A stretch of 64,000 nt of DNA from Anaeramoeba flamelloides (Eukaryota > Metamonada > Anaeramoebidae): the NCBI GenBank assembly GCA_027625915.1, contig JANTQA010000015.1, positions 11,499,001 through 11,563,000 of the forward strand. Direction: 5' to 3'. Position numbers and translations under genes: made by a program. Positions 11,709 to 23,889 of this stretch are shown piece by piece. Positions within the stretch are counted from its first letter, which is position 1. Each line of letters begins with the position of its first letter. Below the pieces are notes generated by a model. It made no database searches. It saw only the letters and a list, made by a program, of their open reading frames with translations, and was not told the DNA's origin.

Positions 11709-14700
11709 TTTTGTTTTGATTATTTCAGAGATCGAAAGAATTAAGATAGATGAGAAATTGAAAGTAAAAAAAATGATTTTGTCGAGTTACTTTTATTTGT
11801 TTGAATCGTATTAACTGTTTTTGTTTGATGACAAAAAACTCAATTCGAATCTCGAGATTAGAAACAAACAACGTAAATTCATGGATTTTTTGATTACTTT
11901 TATTTTTTTCTAAAATTCTTGTAAAATGGATCACATAATTTACGTCATTTAAAATTTTTGGATCTCAAAATTCTACAAAAAAATCTTTTTTTTTATGTTT
12001 TTTATTTCTCAAGTACGGTAATTACTTTCAGTATTTTGTCTTGATAAAAGAGCCTATTTTGCTTTGAAGTGTCCTTACTTTTGATTATATTTGAAGAGGC
12101 TTCAGGAAGTAAGTACATTTTACCATTTTGAAAAATTTTAATTGTGTGAACATTACGGAAAAATAGTTTTTGAGTGTCACCAGATATTGAAACTTTGAAA
12201 CCAAAATACCATTCACTAGTTTATTGGTGAAACGAAAGTAAACCACAAGTTATTCAGATTTGATTCTTAAATTTTTTCAATTTTTTGGATTAAATTTTTG
12301 GTTTTATTAAATTGTGTTTTGGATCTAGAAATGTGTTTAAATGAATGAGAGAAATTACTCAAAGAATAGATCAAAAAATAGACCCGGAAAGATGTGTATT
12401 TGAAACAAATATTTACTTTTAGAAGACCTAACAAGAAAGATCACCATTCCAAATTATCTTGAAATCGAATGAAAAATATAAAAAAATTCCGATAAAAGTC
12501 TATTTTTCAAGATTTATTTTCTTGATCTTCTTAATTTGTACTGAACCCAAAGAATTTATTGCCTTGGATTTCTGGCCACATTACTATTTATTATTATTTT
12601 ACAATAAATTTTTTTACAAATTTCCTCCCAAAATTCTTTTTTCCAATATTTTTATCAAACAAAACCAAAATAAAGAGTATTATATCAAAAATTAAAATAG
12701 AGTTGAATTTTCGGAATCAAAAATCAGTTACAAAAGATCCAATATTAATATAAAATTTTGATAAAAAATTTCAATCAGATTCAGAATTATTTTTATTCTC
12801 ATTTTAATGGACTTGTTTTTAGGTGAAAACAGTGAAATAACGTATAAAACCAACCTTGAAAGAGTTATATAATCCAAGTAATATTTGTCCGAGTAGAATT
12901 TCTTTTCGAAAAGATGTGAAATTTTGACAATTTATACAATTTTCACAATTTTGTATTGTTATATCATTCAAAATTTTGATTTTAATATTTTCGGATTTCC
13001 ATTACAACTTTCGGAACTTAGACTATTTTCTAGGGTTGTTCTACATATTTTTTACATTTTTTTTTACAGGTTTGAAAGGTTCTAAAATTTGAAAGGCACT
13101 TGAAAATCCCAAAATACATTTTTTGAAAATATTTTTTTTCTAATTTTCAATCCCCTTTTAATTTAAAAAGTAAGAAAAACAGTCTGACTGAAAAGGCAAA
13201 GATGACAAAAAAATTTTTTTTTTTTTTCCAATTTCTTCCCTTTGAAAATAATTTTGTGAGAAGTGAATGTGAAATAACAAAATTACCCAACCCCTCCATG
13301 GGTGGGAATGTAGTCCTTAATGGAAAATAAATAATTATAAAATCAAACGAATTGGTACAATAAATATTTATTTCTGGTGAAGAGGAAATTTAATAAACAC
13401 CCCGATTTACTGAATCCAATCAAGAATTAGATGAATTAAATGACAATAGGAATTTAAATTCAATTTGGAAATTCTTTACTCTGATCAAAATAATTCGTGC
13501 CCAACAACACCAATCGGCGTCATAAAATATAATCCCTGCTTTTTTTTCTTATTGTTTCAAGGCAACATCCAATGTACTGCCAAATAGTATATCCAAGTTA
13601 AAATCAATTTTAAAAGTAGGTATATGGATATTCTGAGTAAAATTTAAATTAGGAATGCAATTTGTTGTAAATTTTTCATAATTTTCTTCATTTTTTGAAA
13701 TTTTTTGTTTTTTATTTGATTTTAAAAATTTTCTGAAAAATTTGCTCTATTTTTTGAGATAAATTTTCCAATTTGATACTTCATTTTTTGAATTTTTTTC
13801 TAAATAATAGAACTTTAAGAGATCGATGCCATATTTATTTAGAATTTATTATTGTTTTCTACTATTCGTTGATGTATAGGCCTTCTATAACAAAAAAAAA
13901 ACGTTTTTTATTTTGAACACGTATTAAATTTTTTTTCAAGCTTTATTATAACAACGTTATCAATAAAAAGTAATTTGTTTCTCTAAAAATTTTCCAAACA
14001 GAAGTATTTCCATTACAAATTAAAAATAAAACCAAATTTAGAATTAGTAAACGTCACTAATATAACATTTATGATTAAGAAATAAACAATTTTTATTTAT
14101 TCTTTCTTGATCATTCTTTTTATTTTTTTGAATTCCATTTTTTAGTGGGTATGAAAATATATTATACTAGGATATATTCCACCCCCCTATTTATTAAAAT
14201 AGTAACAGTATTTAGTTAAAGAAAAGATTTGAATGGTTTCATTTTCACATCAATTGTGTCATTCAAAATTTGAAAACTCTACTTGCTTCCTTAACTAAAA
14301 ATATAATAGAATAAAAATACAATTAATTAGAAATTGCAAAATTGATTATGAATTCAAATGTTCTCTCCTCAAATTTTGATATATTGACACCAACCATCAA
14401 AGAAAAACTCTAAAAAATAAAATGAAATTAAAATTACTTTGCTCATTTATCCAATAATTAAATTGATTTTATTAAAAAGAAAAAAAAATCACCTTTTTTT
14501 TTTTTTTTTTTTTTTAAGGTTTGTGCTTTCAGAATTTTTGGTTTGGTAACTAGTATATTATTTCCACTTATTTTATACAACAAAACAATAAAAAAATGTG
14601 TTTTCTTTGCCTTAATGAAACATCATTCCAATGAACCTATTACTTATTTTTAAATGAGAATTAAGAGCAATTTCATTTAGATTTAAAAAAAAAATCAAGT

Positions 14701-14959
14701 AGAATTATTGACAAATAACTCTACAATTAAAAGTTTTATGAACTCTTTGAAATTAATTGTTTTTTTTTTACAATTATTTCGTATTCTTGAAATGCTTTTA
14801 ACGTTCAAAGGGGGTTAAATATCAATATAAAATATTTTGAAAGAATATCTAAACAATTGATTTTGTAAAAATGGGTGTTCAGAAACCAATTTTTATTATA
14901 ATGATAATAATATCAAAAAAATCATAATTTAAAAAAAAAAAAATTGTGGCAAAACTCCT

Positions 14960-14995
<36 letters not shown>

Positions 14996-15117
14996 TCTTT
15001 TTGTTTCCCTTTCCCCTCTTCTCTTTCTTCTCTCGCCCTTTTTTTTTTTAATTCTTAAAAATGATAAATGTTATTCGTGAAATATTTTCCAATTGAAATA
15101 TTATTTTAAAAGTGATA
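11709..15117. other. Intergenic region; possible short exon remnant
   Basis: This 3.4 kb region lies upstream of the tRNA ligase and downstream of the RhoBTB gene. Most of it is AT-rich without signal. A slightly more GC-balanced patch at about 13390-13520 (plus) reads as an open stretch of some 40 codons with coding-like composition, including ELDELNDNRNLNSIW and FFTLIKIIRAQQHQS, then a stop. No start or splice acceptor fits convincingly, so it is only noted as a possible gene remnant. A (TA)n tract of about 30 bp lies at 14963-14992 just before the RhoBTB 3' end. Confidence 0.4.
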
Positions 15118-17316
15118 TTATTTTTTTTTCCCTTTATCATTCTTGTCAATTTCGATCTTCTTTAATCCAAAATTTGTCGCAATTTCTTTTTGGAACGTGC
15201 TTTGTAAACGAATATAACTAGTATTTGCGTACCCACATCTTTCGAATGTATCTCTTTCTTGTCGGGTTAATACTTTTTTATATTGTTTTAATTTTTTAAT
15301 TTGTTCTTTTTTTAATCCCATAAAATATAAAATTAATTTTGACATTTTTTTGAAATCTAGAGGCTTTACAAAGCAATAAAGATTTAATAAATTTTTGTTT
15401 GAAATTTTTGGAATAAAGATATCAACAATTGCTATTTGGCAAAAGGCCATCAACGTGTTTTGTGAAACAAATTTAGCTAGTCTTAATAAATCTGCACAAT
15501 GCTGATAATTTTTAAATTTGATTTTGTTCGTATATAAAAAGTTATTCAAATCTGAAAAAAGGGAAGGTTGAAAATCCACCATCAAATTTATTACTGCTTT
15601 CCTGTGTTTTTTTGAAGAATTGTTATTTTGATTATTATTATTATTGTTGTTGTTGTTGTTATTGTTATTATCCGATTTTTCAGATTCAGATGCCTGCGTT
15701 TGAATTATCTTTTTAAAATAATTTGTTCTTGCAATTAATAATGATGTATTTGCAAGTATTTTTTTCCTTTTTTTCTTGTTATATTGAATGTTTAAGATTA
15801 TATCGTTATATCTTCTTTGGTTGTGGAGCTGATTTTCAAAGCATTTAAATAATTTTGGAGATTCGTTTTCAATTAGCTCTTTAATTTTTTGATCGTTACT
15901 TCTGACAATATTTTGATCTGTTGTATTAAATTTTTCATTTAAATAATCACATATTTTTAGTAAATTGTCGTTTTCAAATTGGTTTGCCAAATCTTTCAAC
16001 TCATACAAGCTATCAGCGTCCATCGTTAAAAGCGATTCCAATTGTTCACAATACAGGAATTTGATGTATAAAACAAAAGAAGAAAAGCTTAATGTTTTCA
16101 TTTGGTATTTCCCATCACCCAAATATTTGATCCCAATCTTCTTTTCAAGTCCAATTGAATTATGTTTTTTATTTAAGATTTTTTGGAAAATTGGACACCT
16201 TCCACTTAAAATAATCTCATGTGCATTAATTATATGCCTAATACTTTTCGGGTCTATAGGCCTTCTTTTTTTTTCTCTTTCCTTTTTTGTTTCTTTTTCG
16301 TTTTCTTTTTTGATTTCTTTTTCATCTTCAGAACTTGACCTTTCTTCATGATCACTACCGCTACTGCTTTCCGTTGGCGTGTAACTCTCGCTTTCGCTCT
16401 CGCTCTCAGATTGGTTTTTCAGCCACATTAGATGAATATCCGAGCCATAGACTTTTGGATTTTTTTTTTCAAGGTGATCTTTTTGATCAATGGACAGCAA
16501 AGAAACGATCTCTCTTGAATAACTTGTTGAAATCTTGGTCAGTCGGATAGGCTCAAGAACAGAGATCTTTGTTTTGTTAAAAAACCCAACTTTTTTCTTT
16601 GTTTTGTACGGGTTTAAAACACTTCGAATCGCTTCATCAAAGACTTCCTTTAAACCTTTTTGTGTTTTTGCAGAATTTTCTATATAATTTACTGCTCCCA
16701 TTTCAATTGCCATATTTGATCCTTGTTCAAAGGTAACCATTTGTTGTCCTCTTTCCTGTAATATATTGATTGTTACTTCATCTTCGCGAAGATCCAATTT
16801 GTTCGCAATAAAAAGATAGGGGACATTTGGACAATGCTTTTGAATTTCTGGTACCCAACATTTTTTTGCATTTTCAAGCGAGTCGGGACGCGAAATGTCA
16901 AAACAAATTAAAAAGACGTCTGTTTGTGGATAAGACAACGGCCGTAGTCGGCTATAGTCTTCGTTTCTTTGATTTTTTTGTTATTTTTTTTTTGTTTTTT
17001 TTTTTGTGTTTTTTTTTGGATAATTGAAAAAAAAATTTTAGATTTTTGTTTGTTTGTTAAAAAGGGAAAGCCAAATTAGGATTTCTGAAAAAGTAAAAAA
17101 CTTTATTTTTTGATTGTAAATAACAATTCTAAATTACCCTACAGTGTCCCATAAACCTAAATTGATTGGTTTTCCTTCAAACATCACATTTGCATTATAG
17201 TTATCAAATACAGTTGGGATATATTCACTTGGAAAGGAGCTACATGCGTAGCTAATTAACATACACGTTTTACCAACAGCACCATCTCCAACAACGACAC
17301 ACTTGATATTTTGCAT
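15118..17316 (-). CDS. RhoBTB-type GTPase with two BTB domains (2 exons)
   Basis: Exons 17316-17138 and 16966-15118 join in phase 2 over a 171 bp intron to give 675 residues. Residues 1-190 form a Rac/Rho GTPase: P-loop GDGAVGKT, switch [11 protein letters not shown]3 WDTVGNED, G4 NKLDL and G5 NSAKTQKGL. An acidic/basic linker with Ser-Glu and Lys-Glu runs follows. Two BTB/POZ regions then appear, the first around [12 protein letters not shown] and the later [14 protein letters not shown] segment, the second around [13 protein letters not shown] through the FLYTNKIKF segment, the latter split by a run of 13 Asn. A C-terminal segment of about 80 residues follows. RhoBTB proteins usually act as adaptors for cullin-3 ubiquitin ligases. 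There is no CAAX box at the C-terminus. Oddly, G3 reads TVGNE instead of TAGQE, so the catalytic Gln (Rac Q61) is Asn. The exact start of the second BTB is uncertain. Confidence 0.92.
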
Positions 17317-17799
17317 TTGTTTTGAATGTTTTTTCTGATTAATATTGGCAAATTAAAAAAAAATGATTTTTGAACATTAATGATTTCTGCTACGAGTCCA
17401 ATTTAAGTATATTTGAGAAAGAGTTCTTTAGTTTTGTTACAAAGGATTCTGATTGGATAATTTTGGAATTATTTTTACCCCTTTATTTTGCAAATACTGG
17501 CCTCATTAGAGTTATAATTTTGATCTATTCAAAAAATAAGAATCCTTAATTACACAATTCGAATCCAATTTCATTCATTATAGTGCCTCAAATTTGAACT
17601 GTTTTTAATTAAAATTTTAGAGATCTTGTATTCTAAAGTTTTCAAATGAAAAGTTTTTTCGACTATTTTTTTGAAAAATTAAAATTAGTTTTCAGGATGT
17701 TGAATGAAACTGTCGAATTAAATCTGATATTTTGATTTGAGTCTCAAATTTAGCAACTTCAAAAGTCTCTCATGACGTAACAATAATTTTCGATATTTA
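17317..17799. other. Upstream region of the RhoBTB gene
   Basis: AT-rich DNA that should contain the RhoBTB promoter. No defined core promoter motif could be picked out in sequence of this composition. Confidence 0.35.
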
Positions 17800-18910
17800 T
17801 TTTTTTTCCAAAAGGCAAAAGAATAATTATTTACACAAGATTCGATTAAACCCGATAATAAACTTCTTTATCAACTTGAGAGAAATGAGTCATTATTTTT
17901 AAGGTACCAGTAACTCATATTTATTTTTTTTACCAGAGGTAATAGAGTAAATAATTACTACAATAACACAATAAAACCAAGAACCAACGATATTTATCAA
18001 GTTTGGAGAATCAGGATTTACATTTTTAAAATAGTTCATTTTTCCTAATTAAATTTTAAGTTTAAGATCTGGATTTTTTTTGTTTAGATTTTTTGTTTAA
18101 AAAGAAAAAGAAAAATTTGCAAAACCTTTTGTTTTGAAGAAAACTCACTTTTAGTAATTTCATAGAGTTTCTGTATATGGACAAATAACCATTGAAAGTT
18201 TAACCTTATTTTAAAAATACAATCAAAAAAACTCAAATATTGAATACTTGAAAAATACAGAAACTTTTAGATATTCGATTTTATTCACTTACATATTTTA
18301 AATTTCTTGAAAAATTGAAAAGATGATGTAATATTCTTTTCTCAAATACTAATAGTAAACTGAACAACCCAATATTATTGAATATTTGTTATTTGATCAT
18401 ATTTTTTAATTTTTTTTTATCTATGAGAATTCGTTTTATTTGTTTGAAAATCTTTAAAAAATTGAGAAACAATTAAAAACATTGATTGAATATTTTTAAT
18501 CCGTGGGTTTTAACAAATCAACTGAAATACTTAAGATTTGTCTTTTTAATTATTGATGATCAATCATCAAATTGAAAATTATTTCTTTTGGTTTTAAGTT
18601 GAATTTTCACTGTTTTAAAAGTAGAATAAGAGAATTTTTCATTTAATTGTTTGTTTGTTTTACTAATATTTTTTTGTTTAACAAAAAGAAAAAATTATTT
18701 GACTCTGTTCTCTGAATCAACAAATAGTATTTTGTACAACTTTAAAATAATCATTGTTATTTTCTTTGAAATTAAGTAGATTTCTTATACTAAGTAATTT
18801 TAAAAGGCCGTTGTTTGATTTTTAGAGTTTATTTTAGTCAAATTCCTTTACAGATTATGAGATTTCTTCATTCTTCAAAGAACAACCCTTTTTGAAATAT
18901 GTCTTGATGA
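17800..18910 (+). repeat. Dispersed repeat R5, copy 1
   Basis: About 1.1 kb is collinear with the reverse complement of 23890-24960. Shared landmarks include AATTATTTACACAAG, a TTTATTTGTTTGAAAATCTT segment followed by TAAAAAATTGAGAAA, TTATTTCTTTTG, and CTTTGAAATTAAGTAGATTT. Divergence is high (indels and many substitutions). No coding frame. The two copies face each other around the ADA2 gene. Confidence 0.55.
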
Positions 18911-19631
18911 GTCGATTACTTTTTTTTTTTTTTTTAATATTCCTTTTTTATTCCAAGATTAAATCAATTTGATAAAAGAAAAAGAAAAAGAAAAATAAAA
19001 ACGAAAACAGATAATATATCTTGTAAAATAGAAAAATTAAATTCTAAATAAAAATCTTAATATATTTAGACAAAACTGAATAGTAAAAGAATTATGATCA
19101 TAAAAGCAAATAATTTTTTTTTATAAAAAGATTAAAGATAATATTATCTATAAACCCACATATCTATTTATTTTTTTTTCCGTTTAGAAATAAACAGTAA
19201 ATTTAATAAGTTTGTTTTTTTTTCTTAAAAATAAAATATAACCAAAAGAATATTTATATGGATAAATACAACACAATTCCTAAATTATTAATTTTTTAAA
19301 TTTTCGAAAAGTATATTTATTTGATTCTGTTAAAAAACAATTAAAAAAAAAAGGTACCTAACTCAAAAAGTATACATATTTATAAATTATTCAAGATAAC
19401 TCTCATTTCTTAAGGTAAACACACCCAATGAAAAAAAAATATAATATTATTTTATTAAATCTTAAACTAAATTAATAACAAATATAACAATAAACTCAAT
19501 AAAATATTATTATATATTATTTGAAATAAATAATATTTTTTTCTCAATATTTGATAAATGATAAAGAACATTATCAGTCTTTATTGAAATTTCGAAACAA
19601 AAATTCAAATTTTAAAAATCTGGGGGGGGGT
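18911..19631. other. AT-rich stretch without recognised gene
   Basis: Low-complexity DNA. A run of nine G at 19622-19630 is the only marked G-tract in the window and stands at the edge of hairpin cluster A. Confidence 0.4.
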
Positions 19632-20024
19632 CTTCAAGTGTCGTAGAGTACAGCCAAATGTCTATGTTTTCCTTTATTTTTCTGTTGTACCTGTTAAGTG
19701 TTCTAGGTTTTTTTGGGGTTTTCTATTATTTGTGAAATATATTGATCTGGGTTAGTTTTTTTCTCTGTTTTATCTGTGAAGTGTTCTAGGTTTTTTTTAC
19801 TTTCTGAAATAAACAGAAAATTTTAATAATTTTTCTTTTTATTTCAAAAAGTAAAAAAAACCTAACGAAATTCAATAGATTCTCAAAAATAAACAGAAAA
19901 CCGGGAAAACCCCTAAAGTTGTTTTTTTAATAATATTTATAAAAAGGATTTTGCCCAATTATTTTAAATTATGGAAAACCAAAAGGATATAATAGACAAA
20001 TACTTTCCTCTACGTCAAATAAAA
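19632..20024. repeat. Hairpin-cassette cluster A
   Basis: Begins with the spacer-like CTTCAAGTGTCGTAGAGTAC and contains GTTCTAGGTTTTTTT blocks. A clear hairpin follows, with stem GGTTTTTTTTACTTTCTGAA against the inverse AAAAGTAAAAAAAACC and loop AAATTTTAATAATTTT. A second partial stem ends near TTAAATTATGGAAAACC. The motifs match clusters C, E and F, but this copy is more eroded. Confidence 0.65.
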
Positions 20025-21058
20025 AAACTGTGTATTTCAAAAAAATGTGGATTTTTTTTATATTTGAAATAATATTTTCTTTTGAAGTAGATATATTTGT
20101 TTATTGATTACATCAAATTAAGAAAAAAATTATCACTAATTGAATCATAATTTATACAGGATTCTGAATCATGCTATTATAATCGTCACAAATAATCACA
20201 TCGCAAATAATCACAGTTTTGGTATTTTCCCCATTATTTAATATTTATATTTTAACATATGTTCATCAAATCATTTCCAAAAATCGAAAGAAAAAAATAC
20301 ACTCATTTTTTTTATTTTTGGGCAAAATTCGAAAGAGTCAGTTTCAATAGAAACAGTCAATGTGATAATAATAAAAACTATTTGTTAGGCAATAAAACAT
20401 CGTTATTAGTTTTCTCTTCTATTAGAAATTCTATCAAAGAATAAACTTTTTTAAAAATTAATTGTTTTTAGATCAAAAATATGACAATAAAAACCAAAAA
20501 ATTTCATACTTGAAAAAAATCATATCAAATTTTTATCTGAATCTGATATCTTTAATCAATATAGTGACTTCCAAATAATCAAATTGAATAGTTGTAAATA
20601 ATCAGTTAAAAGATGAATATTTTTTTTTTTTTTTTTTTTTTGGTGGAAGAATAGTGATAAAAGAATAAGTTAATAAAGATTTATTGAAAGAAATATAACC
20701 TAATTTATCAGGGGTTGCTTTAACAACGAAAAACGATGAAATCAAAAAATTTTCAATATAAATTTGTAAAAAATGTTTATTGAGAAAAATTAATTGAAAG
20801 GGAAATCTTTTCACTTTTTGAAGAATCATTGTTAAATCTTTTTCAAACGTGTGGGGCATACCTCTCAAATCGAAATGTTAGAGAATTTGATTGTTAAATA
20901 GATACTTTATTATTGGTAATATCCATTTTAATTATTTATTTCTTCATTTTTTGTTTTTTTATTTATAGATGTTGAACAATTAGAAAATGAAAAAAAAAAG
21001 ATAAGAAAAAATCAATTTGGAAATAATATGTAATTATAAAAATGGAAACATTTTAAGT
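20025..21058. other. Region with a possible short minus-strand exon
   Basis: At 20868-20602 (minus) an open stretch of about 85 codons reads with a coding-like mix, including MPHTFEKDLTMILQKVKRFP and VVKATPDKLGYISF, and ends in a poly-Lys run and stop. No family was recognised and no upstream exon could be joined. It may be a small gene, a gene remnant or an expressed repeat. The remainder of the stretch is AT-rich without signal. Confidence 0.3.
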
Positions 21059-21286
21059 TTAATTTTGAATGGGCTTTATATAAAATTTTGAACGACCATT
21101 ATTGGATTGATGTCTGGAACAAAGAAAAGATAAAATAATGAATAAAGAAAAAAAAAACAATCCCAACAAAATGCCCATATGAATTGCAGATTTAGATTGA
21201 ATATGAGACTTTAAAGAACTAAAGTTTGTTGTGTAAAGAGTTATCAATAAAATGTAAATAATCTTTTCCCAATTACCTTTGTTCAA
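21059..21286 (-). CDS. Possible small single-pass membrane protein (uncertain)
   Basis: A frame ending at 21059 carries a polar segment (SSLKSHIQSKSAIHM), a strongly hydrophobic stretch (GILLGLFFFSLFIILSFL) and a short basic tail (CSRHQSNNGRSKFYIKPIQN). The pattern is that of a tail-anchored or single-pass protein. The first part of the frame (21280-21224) could be an intron, because GTAATT and CTTTAG occur there. Alternative frames exist, and T-rich DNA readily produces hydrophobic peptides, so this is a weak call. No family was recognised. It lies between the R5 copy at 17.8-18.9 kb and the ADA2 3' end. Confidence 0.25.
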   Translation of the reverse strand: MNKGNWEKIIYILLITLYTTNFSSLKSHIQSKSAIHMGILLGLFFFSLFIILSFLCSRHQSNNGRSKFYIKPIQN

Positions 21287-21950
21287 CAGTTTTTATTGGT
21301 TTTATTTTTTTTTTTCTTTACAATTTACAAAACGAGATTTCTTATTTCAAATAAAAGGGCACTTCAATTTTTAAAATATTTAATTTTTATTTTTATTTTT
21401 TTTGTTTTAATGAGTTTAAAATATCCAATTGTTTGTTTTTTTTATCTTTTAATGGGTTTATTATCTTTTAGAATGATACTACAATTAATTTGATTTAATT
21501 ATGCATAATACTGGGCATTTTCTATGCCCTTTTATTTGGAAAGGGTTTATTTTGATTTTTTTTTCTATATTCAATAAATAACTTTAGTTCTAACACCTTT
21601 TAGTTGAAAGAAAAAAATATCTAAAGATCCCATGACAGCAAAGATCTCCATTTCCGTGAATTTAATTGGAAAATTGATTCAGATGGTAATTTAAATTTTA
21701 AAAAATAACTGTTAAAATCCATAAATCACTAAAACACAAACATAATTTTTTTTATTATTTTTTCGTTATGAATTAAATGAAAATCAAAAATGAAGAAGAA
21801 AAAAAAAGGAAAACAGAATTATGAATAAAAAACGGGGGGTGTATATTAAAATAAGAAAAGATGGATAAAACAAAATAAAATAGAAGAAGAATTAAATATT
21901 ATTTAAAAAGAATAATTGTTCAAAGTTAACAAATAATGAAAGATATTAAA
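21287..21950. other. Region downstream of ADA2 with short inverted repeat
   Basis: A 13 bp inverted pair, AAATAAAAGGGCA near 21346 and its inverse TGCCCTTTTATTT near 21525, bounds about 190 bp, and a small hairpin GGGCATTTTCTATGCCC lies at its right end. This could be a small MITE or chance. A hydrophobic plus-strand frame at 21296-21493 is not called because its composition matches T-rich background. Confidence 0.3.
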
Positions 21951-23539
21951 TTAAAATACTCGTTTTTTTCTGAGTAAATTGCGGAAGAAGTCTGCTTTTT
22001 GTTTTTCCATGGTGTTATTTTGCTTTTTAGTGGGTTTTTTCCGAAATTTGCTTTGAAAATTTAAAAGTTTTTGATTTGTCAACATACTTTTTGAATATTT
22101 CTGAGTGTTTGGGCGACTCTTTTTCTTTATATTTTTTAACCTTGAGTCCCTTTGGAAAGGATTTGGTGGGAGTGGTTTGATGTTGTGCTTGATTGGTGGC
22201 AAGTTCTTCATTAATGCAAGGTTGGTACCGATGCTATTTTCACCCATGCCCATACCCATGTTCATGTTCATGTTCGTGTTCATGTTTGTATTCATATTAT
22301 TTTGGTAATACAAGGGTCTTTTTCTTGGGTTTAAATTATCTTTTAAAAATTTTTTTTTTTGAATCTCAAATTTTTTCCCATTTTCAATGCTTTTGATTCC
22401 TAAACTCCTCCATTCAGAAAGTCTTTGAATTTCAATTTTAAGTTTAAATTCATCAAAAAGTGATTGTTGGGTGGTTTCAAACGATTGGAGGTTATCAAAG
22501 CATCTGATAAATTTCTTAAAATTTTTACGAAACTTTTTTTCCTTTTGGCTTATTTTCTCGATTTGATCATAGCTTTTAATTTTTAATTTCTTTGGATAGG
22601 CTAAACCCATATTGATCACTATGTCTTTCCTTCGATTCCTTTCTTCTAGACGCTCATTTAATCCACGTAATAATTGATATTTAAGTGGCCACGAGATCTT
22701 GTTGTCTGTAAATCCCATATTCCTTGTAATTTTTTCGCTGTCGTTGTCATATTCCATTTCAAAGTCTTTTCGTTTCGACATAAACCCCGAGATGTCACCA
22801 AAGCTCATCTTTTGATGCGACAAAGGGTTTTTGTGGTAGGGGTTTTGCTGTGCGTTTGAACGGCCTTGCTTCCTTTCTTGCCTTTCTCTTCTCAATTTTA
22901 AGACTTCAAGTCTTCTTCTTTCTCTTCTTGACAATTTCTTATTCGTGGAACTTGATCCGTTATTGGAATTGCTTTTGTTGTCTGTTTTTCTTTGGATCAC
23001 CTGAAAATTTTCACTTGGTAGATAGCCTGTTTGAGACTGATCATAAACTTGTTCATAATGCTTGTAACATTCCTCAGTTGTCTTCGTAACCATCATTTGA
23101 GAGACAATGTCCCAATTCCCAAATCCTTTTGAATAGAGGATATCGAGGAATTGCTCTTCCTCACTTACATTCCACCCTTCTTGGTAAACACATGACTTTC
23201 GATCATCAAAAATATGGTACGCGTGATTCTTTTTATGTGATCCTGGCTAAAAGAGAAAAAATGAAAAAAAAAAGAAAAAAAAAGATTTTATAATTGTTTA
23301 ATGATTTATTTTTTAAGGTTTAGTTTTTTGTTTTATTTAAAGTTGTGAGAAAAAGGGGGATTGGAATCCAGAGAAAAGAAAATAAAATGTTTTGAAATTT
23401 TTACTTCACAGCCGCACGATAAACAGTCTGAGCATAAAATAGTATCTTCACATTCTGCACATATAATCAATACCGATTTTTTTAATAGTTTCGAACAGGA
23501 CGAACATACCAAAAAGGAGTTGTTTGTCTTTGAATTCAT
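21951..23539 (-). CDS. ADA2: Transcriptional adaptor ADA2 (SAGA-type, 2 exons)
   Basis: Exons 23539-23405 and 23246-21951 join in phase 0 over a 158 bp intron into 476 residues. A ZZ zinc finger occupies residues 12-55: CSSC, CAEC, CSDC and the His pair in SHKKNHAYH, with the intron inside it. A SANT/Myb domain follows (EGWNVSEEEQFLDILYSKGF and GNWDIVSQ, then TTEECYKHY). Residues 196-275 match the ADA2 middle region, with GFMSKRKDFEMEYDND and the ERRK-like LEERNRRKDIVINMGL. ADA2 links the Gcn5 acetyltransferase to nucleosomes in SAGA-type complexes. The last 120 residues are basic and low-complexity, with a Met-Asn/Met-Gly repeat and no recognisable SWIRM domain, which usually ends ADA2. Start chosen as the Met nearest the ZZ finger; an upstream in-frame extension is hydrophobic and unlikely. 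Confidence 0.92.
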
Positions 23540-23889
23540 TTGCAGTTTTTTTAGAATAAATAAAGAACAATATTTGTTGATTGAATTAAAAATAAAAAAA
23601 TGTTTTTTTTTTTTCAGAAATGAAATTGTTGGTAACGGTAATAATATTTTGATAATCATTTAAGACATGATTATACCAAAATATACCTATTTTTTGTTTT
23701 TATTTGATAGTATAATGAAAAGATTTATCAAGTGACTCGTTATTCACAAAAAAAAAAAAAACTTGTTAATTTAGTAGCAAATTCAAATAATTTTAACACA
23801 TCCTGAAATTGAAAAATGATGTAAAAATCTGATTACTACAAAAATCCAACTTACTTTTAATACTATTTTACGAAACGATTTATTGTTTA
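23540..23889. other. Upstream region of ADA2
   Basis: AT-rich, with poly-A/T tracts; presumably holds the ADA2 promoter. Nothing else recognised. Confidence 0.35.

Noticed and set aside
19622-19630. G9 run as a possible telomere or G-quadruplex element
   Set aside because: A single isolated run with no repeated G-tracts nearby; no telomeric array is present in the window.
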